Source of the DNA: Cellulosimicrobium funkei
GTDB lineage: Bacteria > Actinomycetota > Actinomycetes > Actinomycetales > Cellulomonadaceae
Direction: 5' to 3'
Assembly: GCF_001019615.1 (NCBI RefSeq)
Contig: NZ_JNBQ01000015.1
Location: 1 to 64,000, forward strand
DNA: 64,000 bases
The notes beneath the pieces were generated by a model. It did not search any database. It was given only the letters and a program-made list of their open reading frames with translations, and was not told the DNA's origin. Below are positions 37,513-45,874 of this stretch, piece after piece; position 1 is the first letter of the stretch, and each line of letters starts with the position of its first letter. Position numbers and translations under genes: made by a program.

Positions 37513-38186
37513 CGCGGGGCCTCCGGGAGGTCGGCGTTGACGATCGAGAAGAGGCGCGCGCGACGCGCTCCCGCGGGACGGAGCGACGGGTCGTCCCAGC
37601 GTCCCCGGAAGCGGTCCGTGAGCGCCTCGACCTCGCGGGCGAGCGCGTCGAGCTCCTCGCGCGTGGCGTAGAAGGACGCGCCGGTCATCGTCGAGGCGAG
37701 GAGCCACTGCGGGTCGTCGGCGGCGGAGCCGGCGAGCCACGCCCGGACGCGCGCCGTCTCCTGGTCCAGCATGAGGGTCGCCACCGCGCCCGCGGCGTGC
37801 AGGGACTCCGGCACGTCGGGGTCGAACTTCGTCTGGCGTCCGCGCCCGACGGAGCGCCACGGCCGCTCCTTGCCGCGCCGCTCCGCGGGCTCGACGTACC
37901 CGTACTTCGCGAGCATCCGCAGGTGGAAGGAACAGCTCGCGACGGACTCCCCCGTCACCTCGGCGCACCGGGTCGCGGTGACCTCGCCCTCGTCGTCGAG
38001 CAGCGCGAGGATCCGCAGGCGCAGCGGGTGGGCGAGCGCCCGGATCGTCGCCGGGTCGGTCGCGACGACCTGCCCGGGCTCGGGCCGCGGGCCGCGCGGG
38101 AGGCGGTCCGACGACGCCGGGCCGGTGTCGGTCGGGACGGCCGCGGCGTCCGGCGAGCCGGCGGGCGGGTCGGCTGGTGTGCTCAT
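37509..38186 (-). CDS. ArsR-type winged-helix transcriptional regulator
   Basis: The 225-residue regulator has an HTH region TIRALAHPLRLRILALL (about residue 50), TATRCAEVTGESVASCSFHL as the recognition helix, then a C-terminal domain. The larger-than-usual size fits the ArsR/HTH_20 group that controls MFS exporters. I chose ATG at 38186 because TAGCGT at 38194-38199 lies seven bases upstream, the leaderless arrangement. A GTG at 38195 would overlap that box. It is co-transcribed with the MFS gene and probably autoregulated through the repeat element upstream. Confidence 0.88.
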   Translation of the reverse strand: MSTPADPPAGSPDAAAVPTDTGPASSDRLPRGPRPEPGQVVATDPATIRALAHPLRLRILALLDDEGEVTATRCAEVTGESVASCSFHLRMLAKYGYVEPAERRGKERPWRSVGRGRQTKFDPDVPESLHAAGAVATLMLDQETARVRAWLAGSAADDPQWLLASTMTGASFYATREELDALAREVEALTDRFRGRWDDPSLRPAGARRARLFSIVNADLPEAPR

Positions 38187-38193
38187 GCCCGCC

Positions 38194-38232
38194 ACGCTAG
38201 TTCACGAAAGAGTTCTTGCGCAAGAGTTCTTT
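38194..38232 (-). promoter_or_regulatory. Promoter and probable operator of the ArsR-MFS operon
   Basis: TAGCGT (38194-38199) is preceded after 18 bp by TTGCGC (38218-38223). Covering the -35 is a 26-bp element (38207-38232) with two direct copies of AGAGTTCTT 14 bp apart. It is nearly palindromic, with AAAGA/TCTTT outer arms and a TTGCGCAA core. It is a good candidate binding site for the ArsR-type product. Confidence 0.6.
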
Positions 38233-38974
38233 AGTAAGCGTCTGCCGCTCCGGGATCCTCCCGGCGCGCGACCACGAGGTCGTGGACGCGGCTCACCGCG
38301 ACCACGACGCCGAGCACCGCCACGGCGAGCGACAGCCCCGCCAGCACGTCGGTGAGGAAGTGGTAGCCGAGGTAGAGCCGGCTCAGCGCCACGGCACCGA
38401 TCACCACGACCGACGCCGCGGCCCAGACCGCCAGGACACGGCCGTCGTGGTGGCGGTGCCACACCAGGTAGCCACCGACGAGGACGAGCGTCGCTGCCCC
38501 GATCGTGTGACCGGACGGGAAGGAGAACGAGCGCTCCACCCCGGCGACGACCATCGAGACGTCGGGCGGCCGCGGCCGCGCGATCGCGGCCTTGAGCACC
38601 GTCGAGACCAGCGTCGCGAGCACCATGGCCCCCGCGAGCAGCCCGGGTTCCCACCACGTCCCCGTGCGGCGCGCCCACACCAGGCACCCCACCGCGACGA
38701 GGACGGGCAGCACGAACGGGCCAGACACGGTCGTGACCACCGTCAGGACGCCCGTCGCGACCGGGGTGCGGTGCGCGACCATCCACGCGAGCAGCGGCTC
38801 GTCGAGACGCCACAGGTCGTCCTGGTCGCGGACCGCGTCCAGGAGGAGCGCGAACCCCGCGACCCCGGCGAGCACCAGGAGCACGCCCGGCCACACGCTC
38901 GCCAGAACCTCGCGCGCGGACACGCCGCGCCGTTCGCCCGCCGTGCCGCGTGCCTGCCCGTCTGCCGCGCTCAT
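38231..38974 (-). CDS. PAP2-family membrane phosphatase
   Basis: The 247-residue protein has about six transmembrane segments and the complete three-part PAP2 site: KAAIARPRP, PSGHT, and SRLYLGYHFLTD. It removes phosphate from a lipid phosphate such as undecaprenyl pyrophosphate or phosphatidate at the outer membrane face. Which one cannot be told. The ATG is preceded six bases upstream by TAGCCT, indicating a leaderless transcript. Its stop lies within the operator region of the ArsR gene. Confidence 0.92.
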   Translation of the reverse strand: MSAADGQARGTAGERRGVSAREVLASVWPGVLLVLAGVAGFALLLDAVRDQDDLWRLDEPLLAWMVAHRTPVATGVLTVVTTVSGPFVLPVLVAVGCLVWARRTGTWWEPGLLAGAMVLATLVSTVLKAAIARPRPPDVSMVVAGVERSFSFPSGHTIGAATLVLVGGYLVWHRHHDGRVLAVWAAASVVVIGAVALSRLYLGYHFLTDVLAGLSLAVAVLGVVVAVSRVHDLVVARREDPGAADAY

Positions 38975-39187
38975 CCCCGGAGGCTACGCACGGCGGGCCG
39001 ACGGCGCAGCGCGACCGTCCGCCGTCGGGCACCAGGGCACCCACCCGACGCTCGTGGCGAAAAAGGGATGCACCGCCCACGACGACCGTGGTCGTATGTA
39101 CCCACACCGCGGTGACGTCCGTCCGGTCCGTACCGGGCGGTGGAGGGTCCGGCCAGACCCACGAACCCAGCGTCACGAGAGCAGACC

Positions 39188-39337
39188 ATGCATCCCTTGA
39201 TCACGTACGACGTGGCGGCCCTCAGCCGTCGCGAGCAGCTGCAGGAGCAGACCCTGCGCCGGTCGCAGCTGCGCCGCACCACGACCCGCGTCCCGGCGAA
39301 CACCCGGCAGGCCCGCCTGCCGCGCCGCACCGCATGA
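39188..39337 (+). CDS. Small basic protein (49 residues)
   Basis: The predicted 49-residue product begins MHPLITYDVAALSRREQLQE and ends in an Arg/Thr-rich tail. Small actinobacterial proteins beginning MHxLxTYDxA are common, which supports reality, but no function is known. A GAGAGCAG stretch is a weak ribosome-binding site. The strong hairpin at 39398-39446 follows. No transmembrane segment or cysteine pair. Confidence 0.55.
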   Translation: MHPLITYDVAALSRREQLQEQTLRRSQLRRTTTRVPANTRQARLPRRTA

Positions 39338-39397
39338 CGCGCACCGACCGCTCGCCGCGCCGGGGACCTTCCCCGACAGGCGGCGGCGCACCTCGCC

Positions 39398-39446
39398 GAA
39401 GGCCCCGACCGTCCGGACCCCCGTGGACCGGACAGCCGGGGCCTTC
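39398..39446 (+). terminator. Hairpin terminator after the small protein gene
   Basis: Outer 10-bp arms GAAGGCCCCG/CGGGGCCTTC enclose an inner GTCCGG/CCGGAC stem. The hairpin ends 18 bp before the -10 of orn, insulating the two genes. Confidence 0.7.
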
Positions 39447-39463
39447 GTCGTGCGCGCCGCGGC

Positions 39464-39469
39464 TAGGCT
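39464..39469 (+). promoter_or_regulatory. -10 box of orn (TAGGCT), leaderless arrangement
   Basis: TAGGCT ends seven bases before the GTG at 39477. Transcription would begin at or next to the start codon. No good -35 is visible. Confidence 0.55.
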
Positions 39470-39476
39470 GTGGCGC

Positions 39477-40166
39477 GTGAGTCCTGTGAACGCGAACGAA
39501 CGCATCGTCTGGATCGACTGCGAGATGACCGGGCTGGACCTGGGCGCCGACGCCCTCGTCGAGGTCGCCGCCGTCGTCACCGACTCCGAGCTCAACGTGC
39601 TCGGCGACGGGGTCGACGTGCTGGTCCGCCCTCCCGCCGAGGCGCTCGAGCAGATGGGCGACTTCGTCCGCCAGATGCACACGACCTCCGGGCTGCTCGA
39701 CGAGCTCGACGAGGGCCTGACGCTCGCCGAGGCCGAGCAGCGCGTCCTCGACTACGTCCGCACGTGGGTCCCCGAGCCGGGCAAGGCACCGCTGGCCGGC
39801 AACTCCGTCGGCACCGACAAGGGCTTCCTCGACCGCGACATGCCCGCGCTCATGAGCCACCTGCACTACCGGATCATCGACGTGTCGTCCGTCAAGGAGC
39901 TCTCGCGCCGCTGGTACCCGCGCGCGTACTTCTCGTCGCCGGAGAAGCACGGCGGTCACCGCGCCCTCGCGGACATCCTCGAGAGCATCGACGAGCTGCG
40001 CTACTACCGCGCCGCCGTGTTCGTCCCCCAGCCCGGTCCCGACTCCGCGACGGCGCGCAAGGTCGCCGAGCAGGTGGTGGCGACGAGCGTCACGCGCGGT
40101 CGGACCCGACCCGCCGACGACGCCGAGACCTCCGTGGCCACCGTCACAGGGTCCGCCGACTCCTGA
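39477..40166 (+). CDS. orn: Oligoribonuclease
   Basis: The 229-residue protein is a DEDDh exonuclease that degrades 2-5 nt RNAs, including pGpG, to mononucleotides. Motifs: WIDCEMTGLDL (first D and E), GNSVGTDKGFLDRDMP, and HRALADILESI with the catalytic H and D. The C-terminal 40 residues are an actinobacterial-type extension. The GTG at 39477 fits the -10 box. A second GTG nine bases later is possible. A strong terminator follows before tRNA-His. Confidence 0.96.
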   Translation: MSPVNANERIVWIDCEMTGLDLGADALVEVAAVVTDSELNVLGDGVDVLVRPPAEALEQMGDFVRQMHTTSGLLDELDEGLTLAEAEQRVLDYVRTWVPEPGKAPLAGNSVGTDKGFLDRDMPALMSHLHYRIIDVSSVKELSRRWYPRAYFSSPEKHGGHRALADILESIDELRYYRAAVFVPQPGPDSATARKVAEQVVATSVTRGRTRPADDAETSVATVTGSADS

Positions 40167-40177
40167 CCTCGAAAAGC

Positions 40178-40200
40178 GGTCCGGGAGCCCCTCCCGGACC
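40178..40200 (+). terminator. Terminator after orn
   Basis: A perfect 10-bp stem (GGTCCGGGAG) with a 3-nt loop is followed by AGGTACACTTTT. The TACACT (40204-40209) may serve as -10 of tRNA-His. Confidence 0.8.
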
Positions 40201-40242
40201 AGGTACACTTTTCGACGGCCGGTGCTTCACGCGCCGGTCATG

Positions 40243-40318
40243 GTGGGTATAGCTCAGCTGGTAGAGCACCTGGTTGTGGTCCAGGGGGTCGCGGGTTCAA
40301 GTCCCGTTACTCACCCCA
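40243..40318 (+). tRNA. tRNA-His(GTG)
   Basis: Acceptor arms GTGGGTA/TACTCAC, discriminator C and encoded CCA. The loop TTGTGGT gives anticodon GTG. The base before position 1 is G (40242), the G-1 identity element of tRNA-His. Confidence 0.97.
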
Positions 40319-40320
40319 GA

Positions 40321-40361
40321 CGGCGAGGGCCGGTCTCCGAGACGGAGGCCGGCCCTCGCCG
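40321..40361. terminator. Bidirectional terminator between tRNA-His and lysE-type gene
   Basis: A perfect 13-bp stem CGGCGAGGGCCGG/CCGGCCCTCGCCG with an inner CTCC/GGAG pairing starts three bases after the tRNA CCA end. It serves both convergent genes. Confidence 0.8.
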
Positions 40362-40387
40362 CGTCTCCCCGGTGCTCGGCGCCCGTG

Positions 40388-41029
40388 TCAGGCGGTGCGG
40401 TGCGAGGCGACGGCGAGCACGCCGCCCAGGCCGATCATCATGCCGCCGCCCGTCGCGCGGACCGCGCTCAGGCGCCGGGGCGACGAGGCGAACCACGACC
40501 GCGCCGCTCCCGCCGCGAGCGCCCACGCGCTGTCGCAGACGAACGCGATCACCGTGAAGACCAGCCCGAGCACCATCATCTGGGCGGGCACGCGACCGGC
40601 GTGGAAGTCCGTGAACTGCGGCAGGACCGCGACGAAGAACACGATGGTCTTCGGGTTCGTCACGCCGACGACGTAGCCCTGCCGCACGACGCGCCACCAC
40701 GGCTCGCGCACAGGCGCGACCGCGACCGCGACGGCCCTCTCCCGCCGGTGCCGGATCGCCTGGACGCCGAGGTAGACGAGGTAGGCCGCGCCGACGAGCT
40801 TCACGCTCGTGAACACCGCGACGGACGTCGCGACGACGGTCCCGACCCCGAGCGCCACGGCGGCGACGAGCGTCAGCGCGCCGAGCTCGTTGCCGAGGAC
40901 GCTCAGCACCCCGCCCCGGTGCCCGAGCGCCAGCGACCGGCCGACGACGAAGAGCACGCTCGGGCCGGGGACCACGACGAGCACCAGCGAGGCGAGCGAG
41001 AAGGCGAGCAGGGATTCGAGGTGCGGCAC
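40388..41029 (-). CDS. LysE/RhtB-family amino acid exporter
   Basis: The 213-residue membrane protein has about six hydrophobic segments and the family's N-terminal VVPGPSVLFVVGRSLALGHR and the conserved VGVTNPKTIVFFVAVLPQF. Substrate is probably an amino acid or derivative. The GTG start at 41029 is preceded six bases upstream by TATCGT (41036-41041), a leaderless arrangement. A GTGA-N6-TCAC palindrome overlaps the -35 region. Confidence 0.92.
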   Translation of the reverse strand: MPHLESLLAFSLASLVLVVVPGPSVLFVVGRSLALGHRGGVLSVLGNELGALTLVAAVALGVGTVVATSVAVFTSVKLVGAAYLVYLGVQAIRHRRERAVAVAVAPVREPWWRVVRQGYVVGVTNPKTIVFFVAVLPQFTDFHAGRVPAQMMVLGLVFTVIAFVCDSAWALAAGAARSWFASSPRRLSAVRATGGGMMIGLGGVLAVASHRTA

Positions 41030-41049
41030 AGCGCCACGATAGGCCCCGA

Positions 41050-41065
41050 CGTGACGAGCGTCACG
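41050..41065. promoter_or_regulatory. GTGA-N6-TCAC palindrome upstream of the LysE gene
   Basis: CGTGACG-AG-CGTCACG is a palindrome with 7-bp arms that fits the CRP/GlxR pattern (GTGA, six bases, TCAC) except for the outermost bases. It overlaps the expected -35 of the LysE-family gene and lies 190 bp before the opuC-type operon. The binding protein is unknown. Confidence 0.5.
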
Positions 41066-41255
41066 GGAGATTCACGCGCGGCCCGCGGCGGACCCACGGG
41101 GCGTGCCACGACGCGAAGCCGACGTACCGGTGCGAGTGCGACGTGTCGGTGGTTCGTCGTACGGTCTGTGAGACGCGAGGCATTGCGCTTGACTGGCCGA
41201 ACCGCGGTCGTGGTTGGGTGGAGGCCGTTTACCGACTGTCGGGAGGCAGCGCCCC

Positions 41256-42090
41256 ATGATCGAGTTCCGATCGGTCACCAAGACGTACCCCGACGGCACG
41301 GCGGCGGTCGCGGACTTCGACCTGGTGATTCCGCCCCACCGCACGACGGTGCTCGTCGGGTCGTCCGGGAGCGGCAAGACGACCCTCCTGCGCATGATCA
41401 ACCGCATGGTGGAGCCCACGTCGGGAACGATCGAGATCGACGGCGCCTCCATCCTCGACCGGGACCCCGTGAAGCTGCGCCGCAGCATCGGCTACGTGCT
41501 CCAGAACGGCGGGCTCCTCCCCCACCACAAGGTCGTCGACAACGTGACGACGGTCCTGCGCCTCGAGGGCACGCCGCGCCGGCAGGCGCGCGACCGCGCG
41601 CTCGAGCTGCTCGACACCGTGGGGCTCGACCGGGCGCTCGCGGACCGCTACCCCAGCCAGCTCTCGGGGGGGCCAGCAGCAGCGCGTCGGCGTGGCGCGC
41701 GCGCTCGCCGCGGACCCGAACATCCTCCTCATGGACGAGCCCTTCGGGGCCGTCGACCCGATCGTGCGCGCCGAGCTCCAGACGGAGACGATCCGGCTCC
41801 AGCGCGAGCTGGAGAAGACGGTCGTCTTCGTCACGCACGACATCGACGAGGCCTTCCTGCTCGGCGACCAGGTCGTCATCCTCGAGAAGGGGGCGCAGGT
41901 GGCCCAGATCGGGTCGCCCAGCGAGATCATCGAGAACCCTGCGAGCGAGTTCGTCGCGAGCTTCATCGGGGCGGAGCGCGGCGCCCGGGCGCTGCACACG
42001 AAGCGCACGGAGCACGGGACCGTGCTCGTGGACGGCACCGGCCGCACGCAGGGCGTCCTGGTCGACGACCACGTCGAGGGCAGCGCATGA
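41256..42090 (+). pseudogene. opuCA: Betaine/choline ABC transporter ATPase, frameshifted in a G7 run
   Basis: The reading frame from ATG 41256 (ribosome-binding site GGGAGG) encodes an OpuCA/ProV-type ATPase with Walker A GSSGSGKTTLL and LQNGGLLPHHKVVDNV, then leaves frame right after LSGG at the run of seven G (41666-41672). One base fewer gives the expected LSGGQQQRVGVARALA. The rest of the domain continues in the next frame from about 41692, with Walker B ILLMDEPFGAVD, VTHDIDEA and a C-terminal tail to 42090. All motifs are otherwise intact and the end overlaps the permease gene by 4 bp, so a sequencing error or very recent mutation is likely. Confidence 0.9.
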
Positions 42091-42728
42091 CCTGGGTCCT
42101 GGACAACCTCGACCTCATCGGCCGCCTCACGGTCGAGCACCTGAGCCAGTGCGTGCTGCCCATCGTGCTCGGGTTCCTCGTCTCGATCCCGCTGGGCTGG
42201 CTCGCCTTCCGGTTCCGCCTCACGCGGGGCCTCGTGCTCACCCTCGTCGGGCTGCTCTACACGATCCCGTCGCTCGCGCTGTTCGCGCTGCTCCCGCCGC
42301 TCCTCGGCATCAGCTTCCTCTCCGAGCTCAACCTGGTCGTCGCGCTGACGATCTACGCCGTGGCGATCATGACCCGGTTCGTCGCGGACGCCCTGGCCTC
42401 GGTCGACCCGACGGTGCGGCAGGCGGCCCTCGCGGTCGGGTACGGGCCGTGGCGCCGCTTCTGGCAGGTCGACCTCCCGCTCGCGGGCCCGGTCGTGCTC
42501 GCCGGGCTGCGCGTCACGGCGGTGTCGACCATCTCGCTCGCGACGGTCGGCATCCTCATCGGGATCGACAACCTCGGGTACCTCTTCACCAACGGCTACC
42601 AGCGGCAGATCGTCGCCGAGATCCTCTCGGGCGTCGTCGCGGTCGTCGTCATCGCCCTGCTCGTCGACCTGCTGCTCGTGCTCGCCGGGCGAGCGGTCAT
42701 GCCCTGGTCCCGGAAGGTGCGCGCATGA
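42087..42728 (+). CDS. Betaine/choline ABC transporter permease (OpuCB-type)
   Basis: The 213-residue permease has about five to six transmembrane segments and the EAA-like coupling loop AALAVGYGPWRRFWQVDLPLA near residue 112. TIPSLALFALLPPLLGI matches OpuC/YehW-type permeases. It forms half of a heterodimeric channel with the next gene product for uptake of glycine betaine, choline or carnitine. ATG overlaps the ATPase stop, and its own stop overlaps the next ATG (ATGA). Confidence 0.93.
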   Translation: MTWVLDNLDLIGRLTVEHLSQCVLPIVLGFLVSIPLGWLAFRFRLTRGLVLTLVGLLYTIPSLALFALLPPLLGISFLSELNLVVALTIYAVAIMTRFVADALASVDPTVRQAALAVGYGPWRRFWQVDLPLAGPVVLAGLRVTAVSTISLATVGILIGIDNLGYLFTNGYQRQIVAEILSGVVAVVVIALLVDLLLVLAGRAVMPWSRKVRA

Positions 42729-43459
42729 ACCTGTTCTCCGACGCGATCGCCTGGATCTTCTCCCCCGACCGGCTCACGGGCGCGCTCCCCCTCCCCGAGG
42801 CGATCTGGACCCACCTCGCGTTCACGTTCGTCTCGGTGCTGATCGCCGCGGCGATCGCGATCCCCGCGGGGTGGGCCATCGGCCACACCGGACGCGGGCG
42901 GGAGTTCGCGGTCGCCCTCTCGGGCGCGGCCCGTGCGGTCCCGTCCTTCGGGCTCGTCCTCCTCCTCGTCCTCGTCCTCGGCGTGACCCACAAGATCGCG
43001 GCGTCCACGACGGCGTTCGTCCTGCTGGCGATCCCACCGATCCTCGCGGGCGCCTACGCGGGCGTGGAGGCCGTCGAGCGGCGCGTCGTCGACGGCGCCC
43101 GGTCCGTCGGCATGACCGGGTGGCAGGTGCTCTTCAGGGCCGAGGTGCCGCTCGGGCTCCCGCTGCTCATCGGCGGGCTGCGTTCCGCGACGCTCCAGGT
43201 CGTCGCGACCGTGACCCTCGCGGGGTACGTCGGCAACTGGGGCCTCGGCTTCTACATCGTGCAGGGCATCCAGATCCGCGACTTCTCCCAGATCCTCGGC
43301 GCCGCCCTCCTCATCGTCGTCCTGGCCGTCGTGCTCGACGCGCTGTTCGCGATCCTCCAGCGGGTCGTCGTGCCGCGCGGCGTGACCGCGGGCCGCTCCT
43401 CGGACGACGAACCTGCCCGGCGGCGCCGCCGCCGGGTCCCCGCACCGACCACCGCCTGA
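42725..43459 (+). CDS. Betaine/choline ABC transporter permease (OpuCD-type)
   Basis: The 244-residue permease has about six transmembrane segments, ARAVPSFGLVLLLVLVLG, and the coupling loop GARSVGMTGWQVLFRAEVPLG. The C-terminal 30 residues are Arg-rich and cytoplasmic. It pairs with the preceding permease. Two separate permease genes plus a lipoprotein identify the OpuC layout rather than the single-permease ProVWX layout. Confidence 0.93.
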   Translation: MNLFSDAIAWIFSPDRLTGALPLPEAIWTHLAFTFVSVLIAAAIAIPAGWAIGHTGRGREFAVALSGAARAVPSFGLVLLLVLVLGVTHKIAASTTAFVLLAIPPILAGAYAGVEAVERRVVDGARSVGMTGWQVLFRAEVPLGLPLLIGGLRSATLQVVATVTLAGYVGNWGLGFYIVQGIQIRDFSQILGAALLIVVLAVVLDALFAILQRVVVPRGVTAGRSSDDEPARRRRRRVPAPTTA

Positions 43460-43550
43460 CGCGCGGCCCCGACGGCCGTACCGCCCACCGCCAGACCGAC
43501 CTCTCCCACTCCCTCCCGGTCCCCGGGACGGCCCTCAGAAAGGCAGACAC

Positions 43551-44471
43551 ATGCGCACCACCCGACGCACCGCCGCCCTCGTCGCCGCCGCGGCGACCGC
43601 CGTCCTCGCTCTCACCGCCTGCGGCGGCGGGTCCGACCCGCTCGACGCCGACACCGGGACTTCCGACGGTGGGAGCGCGGCGTCCGACACCATCGTCGTC
43701 GGCTCCCAGGCGTACTACTCGAACGAGATCATCGCCGAGATCTACGCCCAGGCGCTCGAGGCCGAGGGCTTCACGGTCGAGCGGAACTTCTCGATCGGCC
43801 AGCGCGACGCCTACATGCCGGCGCTCGAGAGCGGCGAGGTGCAGCTCTTCCCGGAGTACACGGGCAACCTGCTCCAGTTCTTCGACCCGGAGACCACGGC
43901 GACGTCCCCCGACGACGTGTACGCCGCGCTGCAGGAGGCCCTGCCCGACGGGCTCACCGTCCTCGACCAGTCGAGCGCGACCGACCAGGACTCGTACAAC
44001 GTGACCGAGGCGTTCGCCACGGAGCACGACCTCACGAGCATCGCCGACCTCGCGGGCCTCGACGTGCCGCTCACGCTCGGCGGGCCCGCGGAGCTCGAGC
44101 AGCGCCCCTACGGCCCGCAGGGCCTCAAGGACGTGTACGGCGTCGACGTGTCGTTCGTCGCGACGGGCGACACGACCGTGCAGGACCTCGTCGCCGGCAC
44201 GGTGAACGTCGCGAACGTGTTCAGCGCCGACCCGCGCATCCAGACCGAGAAGCTCGTGACGCTCGAGGACCCGGAGAGCCTGTTCCTCGCCTCGAACGTC
44301 GTGCCGCTCGTCAACGCGGACATCGCCGACGAGATCGCGGACGTCATCAACCCCGTCAGCGCGGCGCTCACGCCCGAGGGCCTCGTCGCCCTGAACGTGC
44401 AGTCCACGGAGGACCAGCGCTCGCCCGAGGACATCGCGGCGGACTGGCTGTCGGAGAACGGCCTGGCCTGA
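43551..44471 (+). CDS. Quaternary-amine-binding lipoprotein (OpuCC/ProX-type)
   Basis: The 306-residue lipoprotein has a signal peptide with lipobox LTAC at Cys24. The OpuAC-type domain shows IVVGSQAYYSNEIIAEIYAQ, FPEYTGNLLQFF (an aromatic-box element) and VNVANVFSADPRI. It captures betaine, choline or carnitine for the two permeases and the frameshifted ATPase upstream. It has its own AGAAAGG ribosome-binding site 91 bp after the second permease. A strong hairpin ends the operon. Confidence 0.94.
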   Translation: MRTTRRTAALVAAAATAVLALTACGGGSDPLDADTGTSDGGSAASDTIVVGSQAYYSNEIIAEIYAQALEAEGFTVERNFSIGQRDAYMPALESGEVQLFPEYTGNLLQFFDPETTATSPDDVYAALQEALPDGLTVLDQSSATDQDSYNVTEAFATEHDLTSIADLAGLDVPLTLGGPAELEQRPYGPQGLKDVYGVDVSFVATGDTTVQDLVAGTVNVANVFSADPRIQTEKLVTLEDPESLFLASNVVPLVNADIADEIADVINPVSAALTPEGLVALNVQSTEDQRSPEDIAADWLSENGLA

Positions 44472-44494
44472 CGAGGATCGGACTCTCCGGAGCG

Positions 44495-44533
44495 CGGCCC
44501 GGGGTCGACGGTCTCGTCGGCTCCCGGGCCGCT
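44495..44533. terminator. Terminator of the opuC-type operon
   Basis: A 10-bp perfect stem GCGGCCCGGG/CCCGGGCCGC with a 19-nt loop lies between the lipoprotein gene and the convergent monooxygenase gene. Confidence 0.7.
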
Positions 44534-44557
44534 CTCGTGGGCGGTGACGACCGCGGG

Positions 44558-45874
44558 TCAGAACGCTGCGAGGTTCTCCCGGAGCGACGCGCCGCGATCG
44601 GTGCGGAGGATGCCGCGGCGGCGCAGGACCGGGACGAGCTCGTCGAGCGTGCGGTGCACGGTGACCGGGTGCAGGTCGCCCCACAGCAGGAACCCGTCGT
44701 TGTCCGCGTCGTCACCGAGCTCCTCGAACACGTCGGCGAGCTCGTCGGCCGTGCCGACGAACCCGCTGCGGTCCGACAGCCGCCCGAGCCGCGCCTGCGC
44801 GCCGAGCAGCGTGCGCAGCGGCGTCGTGGCGACGTCGTGCGTCCCGACCAGACGCGCGATGCTCCCGTGCGAGACGTGGTCGCCGAAGACCCCGAGGTCG
44901 AGCGGCCGGTCGAGGTCGAGCGTCGTCAGGTCGGTCTCGAGATCGCTCGACTGACGCTCCGCGACCCGGCGGAGGGTGCCGTCGTCCGGGTGGGCCGACG
45001 CGGCGACGAGCCGGTCGGCCTCCTCCCGGCTCGACACCAGCACCGGCTGGACCGCGAAGAGGATCTTCACGTCGGAGGGCGAGCGCCCGGCCGCCACCGC
45101 GGCCGCGTGGACCCGTCCCCGGTACGCGCGCACGCTCTCGACGTCCAGCGGCGGGAGCGCGAGCTGCACGTCGGACCGCGTACCCGCGAAGGCGAGTCCT
45201 CGGCCCGAGCCGCCCGGCGACACGACGACCGGCTCGCCGTCGGTGAAGGGCACGAAGTTGAGGGGACCGTCGAACGCGTAGTGCTCGCCACGGTGGCGGA
45301 CCGCGTCCATCCGGCTCCCGTCGGCGTACCGGCCGCTGGCCGGGTCCGCGACGAGCGCGCCCTCGTCCCAGCTCCGCCAGAGCGATCGCACGCCGTCGAG
45401 CCACTCCTCCGCTCGGTCGTACGCGGCGTCGTGGCCGAGGGGCGCTCCGTCCCCGAAGTGCCGGGCGGAGCCCGTGTCGGTCACGACGTTGAGCCCGAGC
45501 CGGTGGCCGCTGAGGTGCTGGAGCGTCGCGAGCTGGCGCGCCGCCGTGTACGGGCCGACCGCGGCGGGGTTGACGGTCGGCACGACGCCGAGGTGCCGCG
45601 TCGCCTGGAAGAGGTAGGGCGCGAGCAGCAGCGGGTCCAGCTTGGGCCCGCCGAACGCGTGCCGCACGCGCAGGTCGATCGTCGCGGCCGAGCCGAGCGA
45701 CGGCGCGTCCTCGATGACCAGGAGGTCGAGCCCGGCCTGGTCGAGCTCGCGGGCGGACTGCTGGTAGAGGTCGGGAGACGTCCAGCGGTAGCCCCAGTCG
45801 AGGTACGGATGGCCCCAGCCGTGGGGTCCGAAGCCGCGCGCGAGGAACCACCCCAGGTGCTGCGGGCGGCTCAC
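44558..45874 (-). CDS. NtaA/SnaA/DszA-type FMN-dependent monooxygenase
   Basis: The 438-residue luciferase-like protein has the subfamily's DLLVIEDAP and LSGHRLGLNVVTD segments (usual form LSGGRxGWNVVTS) and VSPGGSGRGLAFAG, a phosphate-binding loop for FMN. Family members use FMNH2 to cleave sulfur- or nitrogen-containing organics such as sulfones and nitrilotriacetate. Its GTG overlaps the stop of a MetY-like gene. The pairing suggests release of sulfite or sulfide from an organosulfur source followed by assimilation into homocysteine. A separate flavin reductase is not encoded nearby. Confidence 0.87.
   Translation of the reverse strand: MSRPQHLGWFLARGFGPHGWGHPYLDWGYRWTSPDLYQQSARELDQAGLDLLVIEDAPSLGSAATIDLRVRHAFGGPKLDPLLLAPYLFQATRHLGVVPTVNPAAVGPYTAARQLATLQHLSGHRLGLNVVTDTGSARHFGDGAPLGHDAAYDRAEEWLDGVRSLWRSWDEGALVADPASGRYADGSRMDAVRHRGEHYAFDGPLNFVPFTDGEPVVVSPGGSGRGLAFAGTRSDVQLALPPLDVESVRAYRGRVHAAAVAAGRSPSDVKILFAVQPVLVSSREEADRLVAASAHPDDGTLRRVAERQSSDLETDLTTLDLDRPLDLGVFGDHVSHGSIARLVGTHDVATTPLRTLLGAQARLGRLSDRSGFVGTADELADVFEELGDDADNDGFLLWGDLHPVTVHRTLDELVPVLRRRGILRTDRGASLRENLAAF

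Noticed and set aside
38187-38195. GTG at 38195 as start of the ArsR-type regulator
   Set aside because: It would lie inside the TAGCGT -10 box. ATG 38186 fits the leaderless spacing.
41660-41680. Programmed frameshifting in opuCA
   Set aside because: A G7 run is not a recognised slippery site with a downstream stimulator here, and related transporters are not known to need it. Simple indel or sequencing error is more economical.
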